A stretch of 64,000 nt of DNA, from the NCBI RefSeq assembly GCF_963678975.1, contig NC_089274.1:26909053-26973052 (forward strand). The letters are read 5' to 3'. A program made the position numbers and the translations under genes. Shown here piece after piece: positions 22,201 through 34,200 of the stretch. This DNA is from Dysidea avara (taxonomy: Eukaryota > Porifera > Demospongiae > Dictyoceratida > Dysideidae). Position 1 is the first letter of the stretch; the number at the start of each line of letters is the position of its first letter. The notes under the pieces were generated by a model. The model had not been told where the DNA came from. It did no database searches and saw only the letters and a program-made list of their open reading frames with translations.

Positions 22201-25200
22201 TAGCAAATTATATTTTTATCCATACTGTTTTGTGTACAGTTTTTAAAACTGAGTTACTAGCCAGTTTTTAAAACTGAGTTACTAGCTTAGGTACAAACCT
22301 TCAGTGAGTATCTCCTACACTAGTGCCTTTAATGCGCTGTAAATCAATTATAGCAGTAATACTTTAAGTTAGCATTAAGTCTAAAGTCTTGTCTTGTCTC
22401 GTTACGCTGTTTGGTGTTAGTCCCATATGTACAAGCTCAGTTTCTTCAGCTTTTATCTGCAGCTATTGTTAGGGACCCACTAATTATGCCCTATTATGCT
22501 TTTGAGCTGTGCTCAAACATTTTTGTCTATTATGCCCAAAGTTCTGCTCGACATTTATGCCTCAATTCCCATGTTTTGCTGATAAATGTGCACTTTATGG
22601 GGTAAATAATAAGTGACTGAAGTACATGAAGAGACCATAAATCTTGCTGGTCAAAATGCATTTCAGAGAAAAGATCTAGCTGTGCTATTGTAGTATACAC
22701 CATGGTATTGTTGTCATCAAAACACTTCCTTAAGCCTTAATGATTATTGTGATTGGGTGGTGGGTGGTGGCACTCTGAGTACTCTACTGCTATGGCCTTG
22801 CATGGAGTCAGTGTCAGTAGATTAAAGCAAAATTGGTTTTGAAACAAATAGAATTACGTTAATATAATTTTGCAGAGTAGAATTAAGGCAATTATAGTTA
22901 AGCATTGTTTTTTCACAGAACTCAAAAGTAAATGTTATCTTTAGATTGCCACACCTTGATTAGAGACTGTATAAACATCCTTTTAAAAAGATGTGCTTCC
23001 TTTTAGGTTGTTGTGTAGAACTACAATACTTTGCGATCAACGAATTAATTGTAGGTGCCCTTGTAAAGATTAAGGGGATCAACTGCTTTACTTTTTGTAA
23101 GGGATATTAATTTTTGTTTTTCCATCCCTACCTAACAACTATAGTATGTTCACGTTGAGCTGAATCCTGAAAAACAGCTAAAAATTAAAAGTGTATTATT
23201 TTTTTCTCAACAGAATTAACATTTCAGCCAACCAGATGCTTATTGGTAACAGCAAAGATGTCACCAACAGACATGTACAGTTTGGCTCCATTACAAGTTC
23301 GGGAAAGGGCTTTAATGGACACTGTACTTATATGGCTTCCCCATAGGAAATGTATTGTGAAAATTTTGATTGGTCATAAATATCATGTCAAACAATTGAA
23401 CAAAAATATTTTGAAATATTTTTAGCGGGTCAAGCAGTACAACAAATGAGCCAAATTTCAAGATCGTGTGTAATTGCATCCATGAGTTATTAAATGTTTT
23501 TGAGGATTCAGCTCAACGTGAACATACTATATGTGTATATGCTTGCATAACTATGTGATATATAACACAACAAATTAGTTCACTCACTACATTTATATAG
23601 ATACTCCATTTGGGAGGGTGCCAGTGCTAGAAGTGGATGGTATTAAGTTAGCTGGAATGGTCAATATACTGAGATATTTGGGAGTGAAGTTTGGTAAGTC
23701 ATGACTTGTGTGTACAACTATACAAGGTAAAACTATAAAGAATTATTCTGGCAAGTATACTCACTTGGCCAACATCTGTTAATAGGATGAAACATTTGTA
23801 TATTAGTCAGAATTTTAAGAATTGCTAAATCAAATATAGTAAAATGGCTGCAGTGATTTTGTTGTTTAAAAGTATTTAATGGTGACATCCAGGGAATAAT
23901 AGACTCTACAAAATAATAGTATGATTTTCAGAACTAAGGTGCAAATATTACTTGCATTGTAATAAATTCTCTTGGAGACTTCTCTCAAACACTGCTAGCG
24001 AAAAACCAGACTTGAAGAGATCAAGTATTCTAATAGAGCATTCATACCCTAATTAAGCAGTCACTCAAGTGTAATGCAACTATTCTATTAGTGTATATAT
24101 ACATATCTCTTAAGCTGCAATTGGCCTTTACAGTTACAGAAGAACACATGTAATTTGCTGTATTTTAGGAATCAATACCCACAAAATAATATTAGAGAAT
24201 ACAGTGCTCCCTCAATTATCTGCACACTTGCTTATCCGGACAGTAGAAATGACTGCTCTATTAGAGTATTTGAGCAGGGCTCTGTATATACGTATCCAAA
24301 CTTTTTGATTATCTGAACATGTCTTGGTCCCAAGGGGGTTGGATAATCAAGGGAGCACTGTAATGGGTGAAGAAAATAGAATTGCTAAAAAGAATAATAG
24401 GGAGCCATTAAAGCATATTCCACTTGTAGCTAATGACGTTAACATGTCAGCATTGTTATAAGTAATGACCCTGCAGGTCGATTTACATTTGATATCACAA
24501 TTTTATGCCAGCCTGCCTATATCAAAGGTCAGACATAGCAACAAAATTGTAAGTAAGGAAACCAAGAAGGTGGTAAGTAGTTGATAGAATTTGTATAGTG
24601 TGGAGTCTAAGGACATGTCCTTACTAGAAATTTTTGAGAAATTGGCCTTCTAAATTGGTAACAATTTTATTTGAAATTGCATTTGAATATTATTTGAGTC
24701 TGCGACCACTCTATTAAAGTATCTTGACCTTACAAAGTAGTGGGGCAACGCCCGTCTATATGAAGGTGGAGGATACCACTGGCTACATGTTTCACTCATT
24801 TTACACCAATTTATCCCTTCAGAGCATCCACTGTACAGTAGCCAACAGGTGAATTTCCCACCACCATTTTAGATAGTTTTTAACTTGAGGTTGACTGTAT
24901 TTGGTGAACTCCAATTGGGGTTGTGGGCAGGGGTGAAAAGGAGGGCAAGACTTTGTTTACAAAATAGGAAATTATGGGCCATTCAGGTATCAAAACTGGC
25001 TAAAATGAAAGAAATTTACAGTATAGCCATCCCCATAGCTCTACAAATCCCCAGGCTGCTTGTACAACTTGTCACTGTGCTTAAAGCAAACCACTCAAAC
25101 CTTGACAGTGAAATTTGATATTGTATTCATGTAGCTTTGTGTTCTTGTTGAAAAATCAAACCTGTTATCATAGGCATTAAGACCGGTTTCCCAGATCCAT

Positions 25201-28200
25201 TCACAATTAGCTAATAATTACTAAAAAGTACATGTCACATTCCACTACTTCAGCTGTTACTACATAAACTATTGAAAGTCATATCATCCTCTGAACACAA
25301 AGCTTATTAATAATTGACTAAATCATTTTAGCATTATAAATGTTCTGTGGCATTAGAGAATTGTTTTCTGTAGTGTTGCCACGATATATCGATACTATTG
25401 ATATAACAAGGTGGTGATATGATATGATATACCAATCAGTTATATCGATGGATGCATGATGGTTGCACGATGGTTGCACAATAGTGGCGCCGTTTAGTGT
25501 AATGATGTGGGGGAGGCCAGACATATGGTATTTGGCATTTAATTAAGTTATGTGTTGATGGTGTAGTGTGGTAAACAAGCCAACTCCAAAGTAAACTGGG
25601 AGGTTTTAAGGTTTCTATGTAGTGCCAGCCACTTGTCTCAACTGTAAAGCAGTAGCAAAATGCATTTAAAACCTGATAAGCAGGAGTAACTTTTGCTTGT
25701 GGTATATATTTAAACTTACAATGAATATGTTTGTCTTGCAAATGTTATAGTTAGTTCTATATCGTGATATATACCACTTTAGCGTGGGCGTTCAAAGGCG
25801 CCACTCGGTGTTTAACTCGCATATTGCCCGGGCAATATCATGGGAAAGCGGTTTACCAATGACTTTGATACCCAGCCAGTTCAAAGAATCGATGCGCTTT
25901 GACTCGTTATATTGAGCGACATAGAGCTTTGTATTGTGGGACTCGGTTTTATAGAGGTTGCTAAGCTTAGTACATAGGCTAAGATAGAGTAGTTGGTTGT
26001 TACTAAAGGATAATGAAGGCACAAAATAATTGTTTGGGCGATTGTGGATGCGTATTTCTACCCACCGCGTATCAACCTTTGAACAGACCATGGAACAGCA
26101 AAGCTACTACTGCTACGTTGAAATAGGTTAGTAACTTACAGTTCTAAGTACTTAACTTAATATAATAACTTACTTACTGTCCCAATAGCGAAGTTAGTTG
26201 GCTTAACTTAGTACAAAAATGATAACAATATAAACTCCATCCCACAATCGCAAGTTTTCTAACATTGCGTGTTGAAGCATAGTAACGTATTAATGACGTT
26301 TTAACGTATGGACAACGTTTTGATGGCTATTAGCCCACGCTATTGAAACCACAATCGATCTTCAGATGCTACTGTATAAAACAAATGGGATGAGTTCTCA
26401 TTAGTTTTTTCACCTATTAGGTGAGTGCGTCCCAAGTGATATATATCACTTGTACCATGGCTGCTTGGGATTTTGCTGACATATACACCCGCAGCCCTCG
26501 GGCCTGCGGCCCTCGTGCTTTGGGTGTATATATCAGCAAAATCCCTCGCAGCCATGGTATAACTATTACATATATGTTCATATCGTGATATAAACCTTGG
26601 TGATATATGATATAGAGTTTTTCTATATCGTGGCAGCACTAGTTTACTGCCACCACACCATTAAATATGGCCAGCAATAGACACGACGAATAGTGACTGA
26701 ACTTAAAACTGGAGTGCAGGAAATCTTACTATGGTTATAGTGTCCTTAGCCTCATTGGAGCCACTCCAGCTAGACAACCATATGCTGCATATCCAATGGT
26801 TTTTCCTAAGGCTGCATAATCTTTAACTTGTTTGAGATTTCAAGGAGGTGCCTTTCAATGTTGACAAATTAACCAGTCTATAATTTATGCTGATAATCTT
26901 GACTGCTCTATTAGAGTATTTTAATGCCATGTGACTGCTCTATCAAAGTGTTGCAATTATTTTAAAAGAAGGATCCAGCAATGGTCCTAGGAAGCATTTC
27001 TACATGAGGACCTTGTTGTTGTTCCTTTTTCTGCTTTCCAATCCCATCCCGTTTGATTTGTACTATTAAGGAGCTAAAAACACAAGGGATGAGCCTATAT
27101 TTGACATTTATTAAGTACTGAATTTATTTAAGTATTGTTTTGTGTGACACAGGGATGGCTGGTAAAGATGAGCTGGCCAATGCAGTTTTGGGGGGAGCAT
27201 CAGACTACATATCAGACATTGCTGCCATTCTGTCTAAAATGTTCTTTTCTAAAGATGATGAAAAGGTATAAATTTGTACCATTACTTGATAGTGATACAC
27301 ATTTAGGCCAAGATGATTCCTGAGTTTCAGGAGAAGACTGCTCCAACAATGTTGAATATTCTTCAGAAACATATCAAAAGTGGTCATTTTATTGGATCAG
27401 ATGTGAGTATATATGCATGGAACATAACTATACAACTATCTCAATAAGTGCCATCCCCTTATGTATGTGTAACCATAAAGAAAGCATACTGTGGAATAGC
27501 CACCTAGATTAAGTGGCCACATTCTTATATAGTGGCCACTGCCATACCATATGATAAGCAGTTAGTAGCTTGTTTACCCAACAATTTGTCCACACAATCA
27601 ACAATTGACACCTTCCTTTCAGTGAATACTCTATAATCTATCTGGTTTCATTGCCTGGAATATAGTGGTAGGCAGGAGCATCTGTATAATGTAATTATCT
27701 TTTATAACAGTCATAGTCACTACAATACTGCTGACCATCTAACAAGTATGCCTGTATTTATAGCATCACTCAACACTTGGCCTTAAAGTACTTGGCTACA
27801 CATCGTGCTTTATTAGCATCTTAGCAGGGCACTTCATGCCTTCATGCTTTATTATCTATATAGCACTCATGGCAATGTTTTATGTAAGGGTTAAAGCACT
27901 GCCATGAGTACTATATGCCAAATATAGCACGTAAAAGAGTGGGTGAGAGACAAATATAGCGCGAGGCGAATCCGAATGTTACATTACGTCTTGAGACCGC
28001 TCTTTGAGTGATAGCTATATCTGATGTATAGCATGAACCTAGGCAGTGTTTTCACTGTTATAGAACTTTAGGTATAAGATACACAAAACAATTAGAAACT
28101 CATGGATACTGATTATCCTCAGTAGAATAGGCATTTTTGTACATGTTGCATTCTTGTTTGAGTCCTTCATAATGAAAAGCTCCGTTTATGTCAGCAAAAC

Positions 28201-31200
28201 ATAACAACCACAAGCAACCATCATCAAACTGTTCAAGTGTGTCTATTACACTTACTGGTTGGGTTGACTAGTCAGCCAGCGCAACACAGGCTAGACTGGC
28301 TTGGTTGATTGGTTGTACTGGCCATAATGGATGATTTATCACTCAAAGCAGGCTATTAGTAGGGCTGGGCGGTATTGAAATTTCACTATCACGATATATA
28401 TCATGCGACAATATTACTAATTATCACGATATTTTTTCAGATGCTTTACTATGAAACTACACCTACCTACACAAGTGATATAACCTGCAGCAACATGAAT
28501 AGATGTGCAAAAATTAGAAGTACATGGCATTAACCATTTATTGAACTATACATGGAGTTATAGACATTAGCTAGACCTACAATTAAGCATGGAGAGGATG
28601 TGTCTTACACACCCAAGTGCATGACACAAATTCAGGAGTTCTACAGATTCCCATGCATGACTAAATGACTGCTAACTATAGCAACAAAAGCCCATTCACC
28701 CTTACACATTTTATTATCTATAATGCCACAATGTGCAGAAATATTCTTTCCTCAATAAAAACTGATCCAAAAATAAAGTCCTTTCAGTAGCTACTTTCAT
28801 ATTCGCATGAATGCTCTATAGAGTTACTTGATTGCTCTATTAGAGTATAGGACAGGTGACTGCTCTATTAGAGTATCTCGATCTTTCCTGGAAAAGACAT
28901 TATCACGATATTGTGATTACCGCGGTGTTCTCCAATAATATTCGTATTAGCTAACTACTGTAAACGTAGTGCTGCTGTTCAGCTCCAAGAATTTTTGACA
29001 ATACTGATATCAATTGTTACATCAGAATATCGCACGATATAACCGAGATACCGCCTACCCCTAGCTATTAGCCTGCAAATAGGCCTGGCAGTTTTATAAC
29101 TACCTGATATAGAACTGTGGCCTATTAAAAGGTTCCGTAACCGCATTCTGTATGGCTATTATAGAACCATTTTTTGCTCTACGCAAAATTCGTTATCGTA
29201 TGAATAAGACCTGAAATTTCTGGTCCAAAATGGACCATCATACACAGTTAGGATTTACTGTAAATGAATGGTGTAGATAGACTAACTCTGAAACTCTAAT
29301 TAGGAAAGAAACACCATTAATTTTTCATCTGGATAAGCTTTGGTCCCCTTATTTTTGTTGTAGGTAATATTGATCTAATCCAAAACAGCCAAGCTGTAAA
29401 AAAAGTGTGTGGCCCTCAGAAAGGCTATGGTGAAAAAAGATGTGAAATCCAAGGTGGCGGCCAAGAAATGGCTGTGATGGTAGGTTAATGGTAAAAAATT
29501 TAATAATGACAATTCAGGTGAATTTTTGTGCCGCTTCACAAAATTTACCTAAATTGTCATTATTAAAATTTTTACCATTAACCTACCATCACAGCCATTT
29601 CTTGGCCGCCACCTTGGATTTCACATCTTTTTTCACCATAGCCTTTCTGAGGGCCGCACACTTTTTTTACAGCTTGGCTGTTTTGGATTAGATTTCATTT
29701 CTTTTTGTATTTGTATACCCCAAAGCCGGCCTATGGCCAGCTTTGGGACTTTTTTAACCTATGTTTTTTTCTTTACTACAGGAAGAAGAAAAGATGAAGT
29801 AGATGTACTTTAAATATTTTATCAGTAAATGTACAAATTATATATACTGTATAATACATATGTGACCGGATTTGCGAAAAGGGGTCTTCCACACACATCC
29901 AATTTGCCAACTTTGACAATTGATAACTTCAGATTGGAAAGAGCTACTGCCTTGAATTTTGGACAGTGGTGAGCACCACTATAGCTGAATACGTGGTGAA
30001 ATGTTCAGGTTAATATGTTACTTGAACACTGAGTTATGGTCTCCAACGGTTACGGAATTGGATGTGTGTGGAAGACCCCTTTTCGCAAATCCGGTCACAT
30101 AATATTATATTGATTACAGAAATCTCCATGGTGGTTTCTTTGTAACTGAACACTCTACAAGGTGACTTCTTCTAATTGCTCTCTCTACAGGGTGAATTGT
30201 TTGTAGCTGAACGATCTACAAGGTAACTTCTTCTAGCTGATCTCTCTACAGGGTGATGTGTTTGTAGCTGAATTCTGTATAGGTGATTTGTTTGCAGCTA
30301 AGCTCTTTACAGAATGGTTTCTTTGTAGCTGAACTCTCTAAAAGGTAACTTCTTCTAACTGATCTTTCTACAGGGCAATTTGTTTCTGGCAGAATTTTCT
30401 ACAGGGTGATTTCTTTGCAGCTGAACTCTCTACATGGTGGTTTCTTTGTAGCTGAACTCTCTACAAGGTAATTTCTTCTAGCTGATCTCTCTACAGGGAG
30501 ATTTGTTTGTAGCTGAACTATCTACAAGGTAACTTCTTATAGCTGATCTCTCTACAGGGTGATTTGTTCGTAGTTGAATTCTGTACAGGTGATTTGTTTG
30601 CAGCTGAGCTCTTTACAAAATGGTTTCTTTGTAGCTGAACTTTCTCCAAGGTAACTTCTTCTAACTGATCTTTCTACAGGGTGATTTGTTTGTAGCTGAA
30701 CTATCTACAAGGTAATTTCTTCTAGCTGATCTCTCTACAGGGTGATTTGTTTGTAGCTGAATTCTGTACAAGTGATTTGTTTGCAGCTGAGCTCTTTACA
30801 GAATGGTTTCTTTGTAGCTGAACTCTCTACAGGGTAATTTGTTTGTAGCTGAAATCCCTACAAGGTAACTTCTTCTAGCTGATCTTTCTACAGGGCGATT
30901 TGTTTGTAGCTGAGTTCTCTACAGGGTGTTTGTTTGCAGCTGAATTCTCTACATGGTGGTTTCTTTATAGCTGAACTCTCTACAAGGTGACTTCTTCTAG
31001 CTGATCTCTCTACAGGGTGATTTGTTTGTAGCTGAACTCCCTACAGGTGATTTGTTTGTAGCTGAACTCTCTACAAGGCGATACTTCTAGGTGATCTCTC
31101 TACAGGATTCCTTGTTTCTAACTGAACTCTCAACAGGGTGATCTGCTCATAGCTGAACTTTCTACTGGGTGATTTGTTTGCAGCTGAACTCTCTAAATGG

Positions 31201-34200
31201 TGGTTTCTTTGTAGTTGAACTCTCTACAACGTGACTTCTTCTAACTGAACTCTCTACAAGGTGACTTGTTTCTAGCTGATCTCTCTACAGGGTGACTTGT
31301 TTCTAGCTGAACTCTCTACAGGTGATTTGTTTGTAGCTGAACTCTCTACATGGTGGTTTCGTTGTAGCTGAACTCTCTACAAGGTAACTTCTTCTAGCTG
31401 ATCTTTTTACACTGCATATTTGTTTGTAGCTGAGTTCTCTACAGGGTGATTTGTTTGTAGCTGAACTCTCTACATGGGAGTTTCATTGTAGCTGAACTCT
31501 CTACAATGTGACTTCTTCTAGCTGAACTCTCTACAGGGTGACTTGTTTCTAGCTGAACTCTCTATAGGTGATTTGTTTGCAGCTGAACTCTCTACATGGT
31601 GGTTTCTTTGTAGCTGAACTCTCTACAAGGTAGCTTCTTCTAGCCGATCTTTCTACAAGGTGATTGAGTTTTTTGCAGCTGAACTCTTCACATGGTGGTT
31701 GCTTTGTAGCTGAACTCTCTAAAAGGTGACTTCTTCTAGCTGAACTCTCTACAGAATGATTTGTTTGCAGCTGAACTCTTTACGTGGTAGTTTCTTTGTA
31801 GCTGAACTCTCTACAATGTGACTTCTTCTAGCTGAACTCTCTACAGGGTGACTTGTTTTTAGCTGATCTCTCTACAAGGTGACTTGTTTCTAGCTGAACT
31901 CTCTACGGGTGATTTGTTTGCAGCTGAACTCTCTACATGGTGGTTTCTTTGTAGCTGAACTCTCTACAAGGTAACTTCTTCTAGCTGATCTTTCTACAGG
32001 GTGATTTGTTTGTAGCTGAATTCTCTACAGGGTGATTTATTTGCAGCTTAACTCTCTACAAGGTGACTTCTTCTAGCTGAACTCTCAACAGAGTGATTGA
32101 TTTTTTTTGCAGCTGAACTCTCTACATGGTGGTTTCTTTGTAACTGAACTCTCTACAGGGTGATTTGTTTGTAGCTGAACTCTCTACAGGGTGATTTGTT
32201 TGTAGCTGAACTCTCTACAGGGTGATCTGTTCATAGCTGAACTCCCTATAAGGTAACTTCTTCTAGCTAATCTTTCTACAGGGCGATTTGTTTGTAGCTG
32301 AGTTCTCTACAGGGTGATTTGTTTGCAGCTGAACTCTACTTGGTAGTTTCTTTGTAGCTCTACAATGTGACTTTTTCTAGCTGAACTCTCTACAAGGTGA
32401 CTTGTTTCTAGCTGATCTCTCTACAGGGTGACTTGTTTGTAGCTTAACTCTCTACAGGTGATTTGTTTGTAGCTGAACTCTCTACAGGGTGATTTGTTTG
32501 TAGCTGAACTCTCTACAGGGTGATCTGTTCATAGCTGAACTCCCTATAAGGTAACTTCTTCTAGCTAATCTTTCTACAGGGCGATTTGTTTGTAGCTGAG
32601 TTCTCTACAGGGTGATTTGTTTGCAGCTGAACTCTACTTGGTAGTTTCTTTGTAGCTCTACAATGTGACTTTTTCTAGCTGAACTCTCTACAAGGTGACT
32701 TGTTTCTAGCTGATCTCTCTACAGGGTGACTTGTTTGTAGCTTAACTCTCTACAGGTAATTTGTTTGCAGCTGAACTCTCTACATGATGGTTTCTTTGTA
32801 GCTGAACTCTCTACAAGGTAATTTCTTCTAGCTGATCTCTCTACAGGCCGATTTGTTTGTAGCTAAACTCTCTACATGATGGTTTCTTTGTAGCTGAACT
32901 CTCTACAAGGTGATTTCTTCTATAGCTGATCTTTCTACAGGGTGATTTGTTTGTAGTTGAACTCTCTACATGATAGTTTCTTTGTAGCTGAACTCTCTAC
33001 AAGGTGATTTTTTCTATAGCTGATCTTTCTACAGGGTGATTTGTTTGTACCTGAACTATCTACATGATGGTTTCTTTGTAGCTGAACTCTCTACAAGGTA
33101 ACTTCTTCTAGCTGATCTCTCTACAGGACAATTTGTTTGTACCTGAACTCTCACATGATTGCTTCTTTGAAGCTGAACTCTCTACAAGGTGATTTCTTCT
33201 AGCTGATCTTTCTACAGGGTGATTTGTTTGTAGCAGAACTCTCTACAAGGAAACTTCTTCTAGCTGATCTCTCTACAGGGAGATTTGTTTGTAGCTGAAC
33301 TCTCTATACATGATTTGTTTGCAGCTGAATTCTCTACATGATGGTTTCTTTGTAGCTGAACTCTCTACAAGGTAACTTCTTCTAGCTGATCTCTTTACAG
33401 GGTGAATTGTTTGTAGCTGAATGATCTACAAGGTAACTTCTTCTAACTGATCTCTCTACAGGGTGATTTGTCTGTAGCTGAACTCTCTACAAGGAAACCT
33501 CTTTTAACTGAGCTCTGTACAGGGTGAATTGTTTGTAGCTGAACTATCTACAAGGTAACTTCTTCTAGCTGATCTCTCTACAGGATGATTTGTTTGTAGC
33601 TGAACTATCTACAAGGTAACTTCTTCTAGCTGATCTCTCTACAGGGTGATTTGTTTGTAGCTGAATTCTGTATAGGTGATTTGTTTGCAGCTGAGCTCTT
33701 TACAGAATGGTTTCTTTGTAGCTGAACTCTCTACAAGGTAACTTCTTCTAGCTGATGTATCTACAGGGTCACTAGTTTGTAGCTGAATTCTCTACATGGT
33801 GGTTTCTTTGTAACTGAACTATCTATAAGGTGACATCTTCTAGCTGATCTTTCAACAGGGTGATTTGTTTGTAACTGAACTCTCTACAAGAAAACTTCTT
33901 CTAACTGATGTCTGAACAGGGTGAATTGTTTGTAGCTGAACTCTCTACAGGGTGATTTGTTTGTAGCTGATCTCTATACAGGTTACTTATTTCTAACTGA
34001 TCTCTTGAATTCTGTTCAGGGTGACTGCTCTATTAGGATGACTGCTCTATTAGAGTATCTCGATCTCGCACTTGCTACACCAAGTTGGATTTCGTGTTAT
34101 AACTCCGTGGCTTTAAGTCTGATTTTTCTACACCATTGAAGAGCCTTTCTAAGATGATAACTCCATCTGTACAGCGATTTTCAAAGCATTACCCCAAGTA

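Noticed and set aside
25792-26091. Minus ORFs inside the 25.4-26.6 kb hAT element as transposase
   Set aside because: No recognisable hAT dimerisation or catalytic motif was found. The frames are separate and short.
30115-34018. CRISPR-like array
   Set aside because: Units abut with no unique spacers, and unit variants alternate. The context is a eukaryotic intron. It is a minisatellite.
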